Position numbers and translations under genes: made by a program
Notes under the pieces: model-generated
The model's input: the letters and a program-made list of their open reading frames with translations, nothing else
The model's database searches: none
Told to the model about the DNA's origin: nothing
Shown here: positions 18,599 to 27,428 of the stretch, one piece after another
Layout of the letters: the number at the start of each line of letters is the position of its first letter
Numbering within the stretch: the stretch's first letter is position 1
Assembly (NCBI GenBank): GCA_035295745.1
Contig: DATGIL010000021.1
Span: 168,367 to 232,366 of the forward strand
Length of the DNA: 64,000 nucleotides
DNA from: JAIQFL01 sp035295745
Lineage (GTDB): Bacteria > Acidobacteriota > Terriglobia > Bryobacterales > Bryobacteraceae
Reading direction: 5' to 3'

Positions 18599-19069
18599 AT
18601 GCGGACTATTTCGAAGCGGACACAGTATGGACTGAAAGCGATGTTGGCGCTGGGTGCCCGTTTCGGGGAAGGGCCGGTCCTGATCGCCACGCTATCCAAG
18701 GACGAAGCAATTCCGATCAAGTTCCTGGAAGTGATCCTGCTGGATCTCAAATCGAATGGCCTGTTGGAGAGTAAAAAGGGACCGCGGGGCGGGTATCAAC
18801 TGAGCCGGCCGCCTTCCACTATCACCATCGGCTCGCTGATTCGCATGATGGAAGGGCCGCTCGCTCCCTTACCTTGCGCGAGCGAAACGGCCTTCCGTCC
18901 CTGCGAAGAGTGTCAGGACGTCGAAAGCTGCGGCACGAGAATCATCATGCGGCAGGTGCGCGACGCCATCGCGAATGTGCTCGACCGGACCACCCTTGCC
19001 GACCTGATTCGTCAGGTGGAAACGGCGCGCACGAAGTTCCGGCCGGAAGCTCTGATGTACCACATCTGA
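18599..19069 (+). CDS. Rrf2-family transcriptional regulator with a four-cysteine cluster
   Basis: Start at ATG 18599 gives the canonical Rrf2 N-terminus (TISKRTQYGLKAMLAL). Winged-helix DNA-binding region to about residue 85 (KFLEVILLDLKSNGLLESKKGPRGGYQL). Four cysteines follow in the spacing C-x9-C-x2-C-x6-C (PCASETAFRPCEECQDVESC), as in Fe-S or thiol-sensing members such as IscR/NsrR relatives, although the spacing is not that of IscR. 156 residues. Target genes are not evident; the nearest genes are the ADP-ribosylglycohydrolase upstream and a convergent PadR gene. Confidence 0.9.
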   Translation: MRTISKRTQYGLKAMLALGARFGEGPVLIATLSKDEAIPIKFLEVILLDLKSNGLLESKKGPRGGYQLSRPPSTITIGSLIRMMEGPLAPLPCASETAFRPCEECQDVESCGTRIIMRQVRDAIANVLDRTTLADLIRQVETARTKFRPEALMYHI

Positions 19070-19072
19070 AGT

Positions 19073-19597
19073 TCAGAGCTTGTCGAGCTCGATACGGCAG
19101 CGGTCGAGACAATCGCGGACTCGATCTTCCCCTCCGGCCTTGTTGATGTTGCGTGCGGCCGCTCCCCAGGCGGCTTTGCCGAGAGCCATGAGCGGCTTCA
19201 TCACCGACATGGTCTCGGGATTCATGTACTGACCCCATTCTTCCCACTTCTCGGCGCGGAGCCAGATCCGTTTTACCGCTTCCGGGTCCTTGTCGAGCTC
19301 AGCTCTCCCGGCATCGGTAATGCTGAACACGCGCTTGCCGTTCTGCTGGTCGGAGCGGATCATGTCCTCGTCTTCGAGTTGCTGCAGAGTGGGGTAGATG
19401 CTGCCGGCGCTGGCGCGGTACAGGCCGCCTGAGCGCTCTTCGAGTTCCTTCATGACCTGGTACCCGTGCTTGGGGCCCTCGCTCAGAAGGGATAGGATCG
19501 CGAGCCGGACTTCGCCGGATTCGAAAAAGCGTGAACGGCCCCCGAAAGCCACCCAAGGCCAGGCGCCGCCCGGATATGCAAACCAATCTTTTCTCAT
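19073..19597 (-). CDS. PadR-family transcriptional regulator
   Basis: 174 residues. The winged helix spans about residues 28-105: GEVRLAILSLLSEGPKHGYQVMKELEERSGG, SAGSIYPTLQQLEDEDMI, KRVFSITDAGRAEL. The C-terminal helical region would dimerise. The start codon abuts a perfect inverted repeat (next feature), which suggests autoregulation, and no ribosome-binding site is visible before the ATG. The secreted protein gene upstream in the same direction is the nearest other candidate target. Convergent with the Rrf2 gene (3 bases apart). Confidence 0.9.
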   Translation of the reverse strand: MRKDWFAYPGGAWPWVAFGGRSRFFESGEVRLAILSLLSEGPKHGYQVMKELEERSGGLYRASAGSIYPTLQQLEDEDMIRSDQQNGKRVFSITDAGRAELDKDPEAVKRIWLRAEKWEEWGQYMNPETMSVMKPLMALGKAAWGAAARNINKAGGEDRVRDCLDRCRIELDKL

Positions 19598-19598
19598 A

Positions 19599-19616
19599 AT
19601 ATATCTTACGATATAT
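19599..19616. promoter_or_regulatory. Probable PadR operator (inverted repeat)
   Basis: Perfect 7-base arms ATATATC and GATATAT separated by TTAC, one base upstream of the PadR start codon. PadR proteins commonly bind AT-rich inverted repeats over their own promoters. Position would also cover the -10 region of a leaderless transcript. Confidence 0.65.
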
Positions 19617-19661
19617 CAGAATGAGTATCGGATGCAAGCTCTTTCGCAATAGTACGCGATA

Positions 19662-20147
19662 TTACTGGCGACCGTCTGGTGCCACGGCTGGCGGCGGCGC
19701 CGGAGCCGTCGCCGCGAACGGATAAGTCTGTTCGCCACCTGCGACTACGACCGTTTTCTGGGTGGCGTTGTCGATGATCTCAAGTGTGGTCACGAAGCGG
19801 CAGCCGTTCTGGGAAACTACGAACCCGTGAACCTGGGTGCGAGCGGCACCTGCCAAATCGGTATCGGCGTTCACATCCAGAGACGTGCTGTGGCCGCCCG
19901 TCAGCAGTATCGGCGGATTGTTCTTGATGATCCTGCCCTGCTCGTCCGCGATGGCCAGCGATGCCGGGCATTGGATTTGCAAAATGGGCGCGGGCACGGT
20001 CGGATAGACCACGTTTAGGCGCGCGGTCTGTCCGGAAGTGACGCCCACTACGCCGGAAGTCTGTTGGGAATTGGTGAAGCCTGGCGATTGCGCCAAGGCT
20101 AGGGTGCTGCCCGAGATGATGGTAAGGATCAGAAATGATGTTCGCAT
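19662..20147 (-). CDS. Secreted hypothetical protein
   Basis: 161 residues with a signal peptide (FLILTIISGSTLALAQ) and no recognised domain. Mature part is beta-rich in appearance with two cysteines (QIQCPAS, NGCRF) and ends in a proline-alanine-rich tail. It resembles small periplasmic Ig-like proteins but I do not recognise a family. Lies 64 bases upstream of the PadR gene on the same strand. Confidence 0.75.
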   Translation of the reverse strand: MRTSFLILTIISGSTLALAQSPGFTNSQQTSGVVGVTSGQTARLNVVYPTVPAPILQIQCPASLAIADEQGRIIKNNPPILLTGGHSTSLDVNADTDLAGAARTQVHGFVVSQNGCRFVTTLEIIDNATQKTVVVAGGEQTYPFAATAPAPPPAVAPDGRQ

Positions 20148-20217
20148 TGGTTGGTCTCCGATGAGTAAGACCAGCCATGCGAGGGCTTTTTCGACAATTG
20201 CGGGATCGCTACAGGTG

Positions 20218-21342
20218 TTAAGAAATCAGGCGCAATTCTTTGGATGTACGGGTCAGAACCTCGCATCCGTTCGGCGTGACGATGACCGTGTCCTCGATGC
20301 GAATGCCGAAGAGATCTTCGAGGTAGACGCCGGGCTCGATGGTAATCGCCATGCCCGCCTCCAGGCGGCGCTTCTCCCGCTTGCCGATGCGCGGCGGCTC
20401 GTGGATCTCGAGGCCGAGGCCGTGGCCGGTGGAGTGAATGAAGGCCTCATCGAGTCCGTAGCCCTTCAACACGTCACGTGCCGCGCGATCGACGGCGACC
20501 GTCGACGCGCCTGGCCGGACCGCGTCCACCGCGGCGAGTTGCGCTTCCAGTACGGCGCGATAGGTGCGCTTCACTTTATTCCCGGGCTGGCCAAGGAACA
20601 GCATGCGCGTCATGTCGCTGCAGTAGCCGTCTTGAATCGCGCCCATGTCGACCACCACCACCTGCCCGGATTGTAACGGCGCGGCCGTCGGCTGCGCATG
20701 CGGCAACGCGGACCGCGATCCGCCCCCGACGAGCGTTTCAAACGACGGCTTCTCCGCCCCCAGCCGCCGCATGCGGTACTCGAGTTCCGCGGCGAGATCC
20801 TGCTCCTTCATTCCGATACGAACCTTGGCGCAAACCTGCTCGAATGCCTGCGAGTTCGTCTCCACCGAGCGGCGAATGCGCTCCACCTCGTCCGCCGACT
20901 TTACCATGCGCAATTCCTCAACCCATCCCGGCACAGGGGTGAGCGATGCCTTCATGGGCAGCTTGGCCTTGAGCGCTTCGAAGGAGTCGCAGGTCATCCG
21001 CGCAGGCTCGTATCCGATGCGTTTCACGCGAAGACGCGCGATGGCGGCGAGCACGTCCGTGACGAGCGGGCCTTTCGCGATCTTCACCTCGCAGGTGGTC
21101 TCCTGGTGAACTTGAATCTGGTAGCGCGGGTCAGTGAAGAGGATCGCGCGGCCCGGCAGGATGAGCAGGTTGCCATTGCTGCCGGTGAAGCCCGAGAGGT
21201 ACCGCAGGTTGGGGCTGTAGGACACCAGCAAGGCATCCAGCTTGCGCTCTGCCAAGCCGTTGGCGATGGTTTGGCGGCGGATTTCGAACTCGTTTGCAGT
21301 CAAGTGTCTGTGCTCCGAAAGGGTAGGTAGTCTATCTTCCAT
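20218..21342 (-). CDS. M24 metallopeptidase, Xaa-Pro aminopeptidase/dipeptidase
   Basis: 374 residues with a creatinase N-terminal domain (about 20-140: LDALLVSYSPNLRYLSGFTGS) and a pita-bread M24 catalytic domain. Metal ligands visible: Asp in VVVDMGAIQDGYCSDMTRM (two), His in STGHGLGLEIHE, Glu in TIEPGVYLEDLFGIRIED. Cytoplasmic release of N-terminal residues before proline, or Xaa-Pro dipeptide hydrolysis. The start overlaps the stop of the upstream lipoprotein gene by 11 bases, so it is the last gene of the 25.4-20.2 kb operon. Confidence 0.9.
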   Translation of the reverse strand: MEDRLPTLSEHRHLTANEFEIRRQTIANGLAERKLDALLVSYSPNLRYLSGFTGSNGNLLILPGRAILFTDPRYQIQVHQETTCEVKIAKGPLVTDVLAAIARLRVKRIGYEPARMTCDSFEALKAKLPMKASLTPVPGWVEELRMVKSADEVERIRRSVETNSQAFEQVCAKVRIGMKEQDLAAELEYRMRRLGAEKPSFETLVGGGSRSALPHAQPTAAPLQSGQVVVVDMGAIQDGYCSDMTRMLFLGQPGNKVKRTYRAVLEAQLAAVDAVRPGASTVAVDRAARDVLKGYGLDEAFIHSTGHGLGLEIHEPPRIGKREKRRLEAGMAITIEPGVYLEDLFGIRIEDTVIVTPNGCEVLTRTSKELRLIS

Positions 21343-21985
21343 CGACGAGCGCTTTGGCCAGCACCAAGCCGCGCGAAGCCAGTTCGAAGGCCATGCGCAT
21401 ATCGCCTTGGTGTTGCGCCGCGAGGGATCGCTTCTCGTAACTGATCGCCTGCTCTTTCAGGTCCTTATCTTTGTCGCTCAAGCGGCGTCTGCCAATGCTC
21501 TGCAATTTCTCGAGAAGGTCATGCCTGGCCTTTTCGGCATCGGCCTGCAGGCGGCGCAACTCGGCGGCCGGAACGATCTCACCAATCTGCGGACGCTGCT
21601 CGGGCTCGGTGGTGGGCGGCGCTGCGGGCGCCGTTGCCGTCGTGGCAGGTGGACCCACCGGCTCCGTGTTGCGTTGTGTGGCCGCATTGGTGGTTCCGCT
21701 GCCGCGTTTCGGGCCTCTCGGGCCCGGGCGTGGCGAAACCGGGGTAGCAGTCTCCTCCGGCGGAACCGTCGTTGCCCAAGCTTCGGCACTCAAGGGCTGG
21801 GGTGCAGGCAGGTCCACCTGGGTCTGCGGGGACGAGAGATTGGGGCGCGGGGGCGGTGATGGAGGAGCAACTTCCGGTTTGGGTGGAGCGGGCGCGGCTG
21901 CAACCGTTTTCGGTTTGCCGCCAACCACACAACCGGTCAGCGAAAGCACCAATACGGCGGCCACGAATACTTCCACGTGTTTCAT
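21332..21985 (-). CDS. Proline-rich lipoprotein
   Basis: The ATG at 21985 gives MKHVEVFVAAVLVLSLTGC, a lipoprotein signal with lipobox LTGC; an in-frame ATG at 22000 adds five residues. After the Cys there is a long Pro/Ala/Thr-rich stretch (to about residue 130) and a charged, probably coiled-coil helical tail (AAELRRLQADAEKARHDLLE, SDKDKDLKEQAISYEKRS). No known domain. Placed between a sensor kinase and a peptidase with overlapping ends; a periplasmic partner for the kinase is possible but is only inference. Confidence 0.75.
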   Translation of the reverse strand: MKHVEVFVAAVLVLSLTGCVVGGKPKTVAAAPAPPKPEVAPPSPPPRPNLSSPQTQVDLPAPQPLSAEAWATTVPPEETATPVSPRPGPRGPKRGSGTTNAATQRNTEPVGPPATTATAPAAPPTTEPEQRPQIGEIVPAAELRRLQADAEKARHDLLEKLQSIGRRRLSDKDKDLKEQAISYEKRSLAAQHQGDMRMAFELASRGLVLAKALVDGR

Positions 21986-22000
21986 GTTCTGTGCCACCAT

Positions 22001-23839
22001 TCAAAGCGCAATCGGCAAACGGATCAAAAAGGACGTTCCCTTTCCTGGCTCGCTGGTGAAATCGATTGTACCATCATGCAATTGTACGATTCGGAACGTC
22101 ATTGCCAACCCAATGCCCGACCCCTCTTGTTTGGTTGTGAAATATAGACGGAAGATCTTATCACGCAGTTCCTCCGGGATTCCCCGCCCGGAATCGGTGA
22201 TCCGAATGCCGGCGGTGTCGTCTGTGGCGAATGACTCGAAACGCAGTTCTCCGCCATCCGGCATGGCTTGCATGGCATTCACCACTACGTTGAGGACAGC
22301 CTGCTTCATCAGGTCGCGATCCACGCGCACGTCGACCCCATCGGCCTGCTTGTCCATATGAACTCGAATGTTGGCAGCATCCGCTTGCGGTTTGGCGAGA
22401 TCCGCGATTTCGCTGACCAGATCGTTCAGCGGTACATTGGCGAGATTCAGTTCGACGGGGCGATTGAAGTCGAGGAAGGTCTTGACGACGCGATCGAGCC
22501 TGAGAATCTCGCGGGAGATGATCTCCATCTGGGGGGCCACATCGTTATCGCCACGCTCGAGCTTCGATTTGGCGACTTCCACGTGCAGCAGGATGGCGTT
22601 GAGCGGATTCTTGACCTCGTGGGCGACCCCGCCGGAGACGCGATTGATCGCTGCCATGCGGTCCGCAGTCTGCAATTCCCTGCCAAGTTTGCGCTGGGCC
22701 TCGGGATCGCGCAGCCGCACCAGCAGGCCTGAGCCGGTGTGAGCGCCTCCGCCCGGTTGGGTTTCCAGCAGGTCGACCGAGAGGACGACTACCGCCACAG
22801 CCGCACCCGTCTCCGAGGGCGTTCCCAGCGGTGCTCGCCGGTTACGGATCGGCCTGCCGGTTTGCATGGTCTGTGCGATCAACAGGCCGAGGGTGGTGTT
22901 GGCCGGAAAGATGTCTTCGATCTTGTGATCGGGCAGGTCGCTGCGCTCCTTGCCGAGAAACCTCTCCACGGAGCCCGACGCGAATACCAGGCGCCGCTCG
23001 CGATTGAAGATGAAGACGGCGTCTTCGAGGTCCTGTAGCAGGCGATCGATATTGCCGCGCAGGTCAGAGACTTCGTACTGTGCACCGCGAAGGCGCTGGC
23101 CCAACATGCTCACCTTCGAGGCCATTACGGAGAGCTCATCCGTAGCGGGTTTTGTGGCGGGAGGGCCCTCCTGCTCATACTCTCCGCGCGCGACCAGGTC
23201 CAGTTGGCGGCGCAGGCGTCCCAAAGGCCGGATCGCAACTGCCGAGAAAAGGAAGGTGATCACGATCGCGCCTCCCAAAAAGAGCGCCGCCACCTTCGCG
23301 TTCTGCGTCATGATCGGATTGATCTCGCTCTTGATGAGTGTGGGAGCGATGATCACGAGCACGTTGACGAGGGTGTGATCGGGCGGCGCGCCGAGCGGAT
23401 AGATGAGCTGGAAGAACTTCCGGTCGCTGCCGCGCAGCACGCGCCACTTCTCGAACCACGATTCGCGATTCACCAGGCGGTCGAAATCGGGATTCTGATC
23501 GGGCTTATCGCCGACGCGGTCGGGACTGCTGTCCGCGAGGATCTCGGAGTCCTGCGGGTTGGTGACGGCAATCTCGAGGATGGCATTGCCGCGCAGCAGG
23601 CCGCTCAAGGCGCTCTGCAGATCGGGATCGGCAAGGGCGTCGCGCAGGGGTTTGGCGCGCTGCGAGTTGAGGGTGGTGGTCACGAAGATTCCAGCCGCGA
23701 TCTTGATGGTTTCCGCCTGCGCCAGTGTCGCGTCGAAGCGCTGCTGCATGCTGTTGATCAGGTCGATCGCGGAGATGGAGCCTACCAGAACCAGCACCAG
23801 CAGGACATACCAGAGCGTGAGCTTGGCCTGCAGGTTCAT
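22001..23839 (-). CDS. Membrane sensor histidine kinase (HAMP-PAS-HisKA-HATPase)
   Basis: 612 residues. Helix at about 7-28, periplasmic domain to about 180, second helix at about 180-205 followed by HAMP, coiled coil (AQYEVSDLRGNIDRLLQDLE), a PAS domain (DAVFIFNRERRLVFASGSVERF), HisKA with His407 in VAHEVKNPLNA and HATPase_c (NVVVNAMQAM, DSGRGIPEE, GSGIGLAM). No response regulator is adjacent, so it is an orphan here. Packed between the quinone reductase (6 bases upstream) and the lipoprotein gene downstream. Confidence 0.92.
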   Translation of the reverse strand: MNLQAKLTLWYVLLVLVLVGSISAIDLINSMQQRFDATLAQAETIKIAAGIFVTTTLNSQRAKPLRDALADPDLQSALSGLLRGNAILEIAVTNPQDSEILADSSPDRVGDKPDQNPDFDRLVNRESWFEKWRVLRGSDRKFFQLIYPLGAPPDHTLVNVLVIIAPTLIKSEINPIMTQNAKVAALFLGGAIVITFLFSAVAIRPLGRLRRQLDLVARGEYEQEGPPATKPATDELSVMASKVSMLGQRLRGAQYEVSDLRGNIDRLLQDLEDAVFIFNRERRLVFASGSVERFLGKERSDLPDHKIEDIFPANTTLGLLIAQTMQTGRPIRNRRAPLGTPSETGAAVAVVVLSVDLLETQPGGGAHTGSGLLVRLRDPEAQRKLGRELQTADRMAAINRVSGGVAHEVKNPLNAILLHVEVAKSKLERGDNDVAPQMEIISREILRLDRVVKTFLDFNRPVELNLANVPLNDLVSEIADLAKPQADAANIRVHMDKQADGVDVRVDRDLMKQAVLNVVVNAMQAMPDGGELRFESFATDDTAGIRITDSGRGIPEELRDKIFRLYFTTKQEGSGIGLAMTFRIVQLHDGTIDFTSEPGKGTSFLIRLPIAL

Positions 23840-23845
23840 GGGCGA

Positions 23846-24817
23846 TTAGGTAACGGTGAGCAGCAGTTTTCCGGCCGTCTTGCGGCTTTCCAGGTCGCGA
23901 TGCGCGGCGGCAGCGTCAGCCAGGGGATAGGATCGGTCGATGCGCAGTTTGAGCTTCCCGGAATCGATCCAGTTGAGCACGTCGCCCGCACGCCAGAGCA
24001 GTTCCTCGCGCGTAGCGGCGTGGTGGGCCAGGCTCGGACGGGTGAGGAAGAGCGAGCCTTTGGCGTTCAGGATCGACGGATCGAAGGGGGGCACAGCGCC
24101 GCTGGATTGTCCGAAGAGCGCCAGCAATCCGCGGGGGCGCAGGGAATTCAAGCTCTTCTCCCACGTGGTCTTGCCGACCGAATCGTAGACCACGTCCACG
24201 CCACGGCCGCCGGTGAGTCGTTTGACCTCCGCCTCGAAGTCTTGCTGAGTATAGAGGATGGCTTCGTCGACTCCCGCCTGACGCGCAATCTGGGCTTTTT
24301 CGGGGGTGGAGACAGTGCCAAAGACGCGGGCTCCCAGCATCTTGGCCATCTGCACGATGAGGCCTCCCGCACCACCCGCGGCCGCATGCACCAGGCACGT
24401 ATCGCCGCTTTTGAGCGGATAGGTCGAGTGCGTGAGGTAGTGCGCGGTCATGCCCTGAAGCATGGCTGCAGCGGCTGTCGGAAAGTCCACATGGCCGGGA
24501 ATCTTCACCAGCTGGGCCGCCGGGACAACCGCGTATTCGGCGTAGGAGCCGCGTGTCATGGCGTACGCCACGCGATCGCCCACCGCGACTTCGGTCACTT
24601 CGGCGCCGATGGATTCCACAGTGCCGGCCGCCTCGCTGCCTAACGTGATGGGAAGATCGGCTTTGTAGAGGCCGATCCGAAAGTAGACGTCGATAAAGTT
24701 GACGCCGGAGGCTGCGATGCGCACCAGCGCCTGTTTGGGTCCTGGCGTTGGTGTCGCGACCTCCACCAGTTCCATTTTCTCCGGTCCGCCGGGTTCTTTG
24801 ACCTGAATCGATTTCAT
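23846..24817 (-). CDS. NADPH:quinone oxidoreductase, zinc-free MDR family
   Basis: 323 residues, normal for the family. GroES-like N-terminal domain (SGVNFIDVYFRIGLY, LGSEAAGTVESIG) and Rossmann cofactor domain (VHAAAGGAGGLIVQMAKMLGARV; AGVDEAILYTQQDF; GGRGVDVVYDSVG). Zinc-binding cysteines of alcohol dehydrogenases are absent. Probably reduces quinones using NADPH in the cytoplasm. Second gene of the operon, 3 bases after the unknown protein gene. Confidence 0.92.
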   Translation of the reverse strand: MKSIQVKEPGGPEKMELVEVATPTPGPKQALVRIAASGVNFIDVYFRIGLYKADLPITLGSEAAGTVESIGAEVTEVAVGDRVAYAMTRGSYAEYAVVPAAQLVKIPGHVDFPTAAAAMLQGMTAHYLTHSTYPLKSGDTCLVHAAAGGAGGLIVQMAKMLGARVFGTVSTPEKAQIARQAGVDEAILYTQQDFEAEVKRLTGGRGVDVVYDSVGKTTWEKSLNSLRPRGLLALFGQSSGAVPPFDPSILNAKGSLFLTRPSLAHHAATREELLWRAGDVLNWIDSGKLKLRIDRSYPLADAAAAHRDLESRKTAGKLLLTVT

Positions 24818-24820
24818 GGA

Positions 24821-25372
24821 TTAGCCTCTGCGAAGGGCCCTTCGCATATGGACAACTGTTGCATAGAGTAGCAGATACAGGAACGCAAACGGGAAGGAAA
24901 ACACACTCACTAATGTACGAACGGCCCCAGCTCCGGCCAGCCCCGATCGTAGCAGTACTAGTTCGCGGAGAATCGCCAGATGCGCGCGGTCGAGCCAGAA
25001 ATAATCGCCGTTTTCGTTAATGATGAAGACCTTGGCGCGGAGGCGGAGGGCCAGCATCCACTTCCACTTGGTCATGAGGGGCTCGCCCGAACAGACGATT
25101 CCCACGAGGGTATAGCGATGCCCGGCGAGCTCGCGATAGAGGCGTCCGCGCGCTTCGCGTCCGCGATAGTCGACCACCGAGAAGACGCGCGTGGTTTCCG
25201 GCCGGAAGCCGGCGGGCGGCTTGGCATAGCACGTGACCAGATCGATCGGGGTCTCTTCGCCCCAGGTGGTGCGGAGGTTGGGGATCAAGCCTTCCAGCAC
25301 GCCGCGGGATCCGCTCTCCACAAGCAGAATGGAGCCGGGTTCGGGTATGTAGCGGCTGAGGAAATAGCGCAC
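24821..25372 (-). CDS. Conserved membrane-anchored protein of unknown function
   Basis: 183 residues from a GTG start (MRYFLSRYIPEPGSILLVESG). The N-terminal two thirds look like an alpha/beta Rossmann-type domain (GVLEGLIPNLRTTWG, YTLVGIVCSGEPLMTKWKWMLALRLRAKVFIINENGDYFWLDR) and a single hydrophobic helix lies near the C-terminus (about 150-172). The wording resembles glycosyltransferase-associated proteins but I do not recognise a family. First gene of the packed operon running to 20218. Confidence 0.75.
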   Translation of the reverse strand: MRYFLSRYIPEPGSILLVESGSRGVLEGLIPNLRTTWGEETPIDLVTCYAKPPAGFRPETTRVFSVVDYRGREARGRLYRELAGHRYTLVGIVCSGEPLMTKWKWMLALRLRAKVFIINENGDYFWLDRAHLAILRELVLLRSGLAGAGAVRTLVSVFSFPFAFLYLLLYATVVHMRRALRRG

Positions 25373-25447
25373 TATTTATTTTGACACGAGGTGGCTGGAA
25401 GCCTTGGCCGCGCGTGGCTCATCCCAGCTTTTTGAGGGACGTAGGAC

Positions 25448-25681
25448 TCAGGCCAAAGATCCATAAAACATCCAATTGGTTCGATGGTCGCGTGTCACCT
25501 TCTGTCCATTCAAGGACAGGCGCACCATCTCGACCGGCATATTGCCTTCCCGGTACATCGCATCGTGAAACGCCCGATTGGACATTTTGCCGGACACGAC
25601 CAGTTCCTTATGCAACGCGTAGAACTGCAGCGCGCCCATACTGAGCTGCGCGATTCTGCCACCGCGTGATGACCGTTCACC
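25448..25681 (-). pseudogene. Probable remnant of a DUF885-family protein (C-terminus only)
   Basis: An open frame of 77 codons bounded by an upstream stop, with reading SMGALQFYALHKEL, KMSNRAFHDAMYREGNMPVEM and TNWMFYG. This looks like the extreme C-terminus of DUF885 proteins, which are normally about 550-600 residues; the pattern FHD-x-x-(5)-NMPVEMVR is typical there. The rest of the gene is not found upstream, where another gene starts on the opposite strand after about 100 bases. I read it as a truncated remnant; family assignment is from memory of the motif. Confidence 0.45.
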
Positions 25682-25790
25682 TCACTTCGGCCGTCACGCT
25701 ACTTTTCCGGAAGCTCCTCCGACCTTGGCCGTCCGGTTGCCGTGCCTACACCCGGCGAGTAGAGTTAGCTTATTGGGAGGGAAATTCCAA

Positions 25791-27428
25791 ATGCGCTCGG
25801 CCGCTTTGTTGCTGCTGTGGGTTCTGGCCGCGCCGGCTCAGACCGGGAAACCGAAGGAACTCTCAAGAATCGAGGGGCGTGTGGTGAGCTCGGTGACAGG
25901 CGAGCCGGTGGGCAAAACCGCGATTACGCTGGCGCGCGTCGGCTCCGTTCCCGGGTCGAGTAGTTACGCGACCGTATCCGATTCAAAAGGAACTTTCGTG
26001 ATCGCCGATATCGAAAGTGGCAAGTACCACATGCAGGCGAAGCGCAACGGTTTTCTGGATATCGAGTACGGCGCGCATGCTTCGCAGACCACCGGCACAG
26101 TGCTGGATCTGGAAACGCCGGAACAATTGAAGGATATCGAACTGCGGCTGATTCCCTACGGGGTGCTGACTGGCCGTATCGTGGACAGCGACGGCGACCC
26201 GGTACGGGGCGCCCAGGCACAGATCCTGAAATCGCATTACGTAAACGGACGGAAGACTCTCGCGACGGTGACTTCCGCATACACGAATGACCTGGGCGAA
26301 TACCGCGCGGTGGATCTTCCGCCGGGCCGATACTACGTTTACGTACAGGAGTTTGAGGGACTGCCCACCCTCGACAATTCCAAGGAACAAAACGTACCTG
26401 TGTACTATCCCAACGCCATGGACTCAGCCGGGGCGGTGCCCATCGACGTGGCGGCGGGATCACAAGTGAACACCGGCGTTCTGATGCTGGTTAAGGTGCC
26501 AGTGGTGAGGGTGAAGGGGAAAGTGGTCGTTGAGTTGGCAGGTACGGAAGGCCTTCCTCGGGTCACGTTCTCTCGGGAACTTGGCCACGACACGAGTACG
26601 GTGTGGATGTCCCGAATTGCGAGCGCCACTGTAAGCGCCTCCGGCGAGTTCGTGGCCGCCTCGCTCACGCCGGGAATTTACACCGCGGCGGCCGGGATTG
26701 GGCAGGGCGGCATTGCGCGCGTGAGTCCGCCTGTGACCGTGAATGTAGGCCAGACGAATATCGACGGCGTAGTCCTAACGATCGGCGAGTACTTTTCGGT
26801 GACCGGGCGGATTCGAGTCGATGGCGAAGCCAAGCTGGATCTGCAGAAGGTTCGGGTGAAGGAGAGACGAGGAGGCCCCGGTAATGCGAGCCACGACTGG
26901 GATCACCGCGTCGTCGAGGACGGGACCTTCACGATGGACAACCTCAGGCCGGACCGTTACGGGATCGTCGTCACCGGCCTTCCGGACGGCTACTATACCA
27001 AGAGCGTCCACCTGCGTGAGAGCGATATTACGTATAGCGGCACGGAGCTGCGGAACGGCTCGGGGCCGATCGATGTTGTGGTGAGCCCCAAGGCGGGGCT
27101 GGTTACCGGGGTAGTGCGTGCGGACGCGGGACAGCCCGCCCCTGGCGCCACCGTGGTGATGATCCCGCAGGAGAAGGAAAGATCGCCAATCCCGGAGTGT
27201 TACCAGCAGGGAACCGCCGATCAGTATGGCCGCTTCGCGTTCAAGAGCGTGGCGCCGGGGGAATACAAGGTGTACGCGTGGGAGGACGTGGAGCCGACCG
27301 CGTGGATGGATGCGGAGTTCATGAAGCCGGTTCTGGGTAAGGGTGAAGCCGTGACGGTGGAAGAGAGCGGACGGGCAGAGGTGCAGGTAAGTATGATTCC
27401 CGCGGGTTCGGAACAGGAGAAGCGGTAG
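25791..27428 (+). CDS. Secreted carboxypeptidase-regulatory-like (CnaB-type) repeat protein
   Basis: ATG 25791 has GGGAGG about ten bases upstream and gives a signal peptide (AALLLLWVLAAPAQ). 545 residues made of several tandem Ig-like/prealbumin-like domains: RIEGRVVSSVTGEPVGKTAITL, LTGRIVDSDGDPVRGAQAQI, VTGVVRADAGQPAPGATVVMI, with recurring G-x-Y-x-x-x-(A/V) closings such as LPPGRYYVYV and VAPGEYKVYAWED. No catalytic domain. Such proteins are numerous in Bryobacterales; function unknown, possibly cell-surface adhesion or a structural role. Confidence 0.85.
   Translation: MRSAALLLLWVLAAPAQTGKPKELSRIEGRVVSSVTGEPVGKTAITLARVGSVPGSSSYATVSDSKGTFVIADIESGKYHMQAKRNGFLDIEYGAHASQTTGTVLDLETPEQLKDIELRLIPYGVLTGRIVDSDGDPVRGAQAQILKSHYVNGRKTLATVTSAYTNDLGEYRAVDLPPGRYYVYVQEFEGLPTLDNSKEQNVPVYYPNAMDSAGAVPIDVAAGSQVNTGVLMLVKVPVVRVKGKVVVELAGTEGLPRVTFSRELGHDTSTVWMSRIASATVSASGEFVAASLTPGIYTAAAGIGQGGIARVSPPVTVNVGQTNIDGVVLTIGEYFSVTGRIRVDGEAKLDLQKVRVKERRGGPGNASHDWDHRVVEDGTFTMDNLRPDRYGIVVTGLPDGYYTKSVHLRESDITYSGTELRNGSGPIDVVVSPKAGLVTGVVRADAGQPAPGATVVMIPQEKERSPIPECYQQGTADQYGRFAFKSVAPGEYKVYAWEDVEPTAWMDAEFMKPVLGKGEAVTVEESGRAEVQVSMIPAGSEQEKR

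Noticed and set aside
23204..24643. 479-codon plus-strand open frame
   Set aside because: Antisense to the sensor kinase and quinone reductase.
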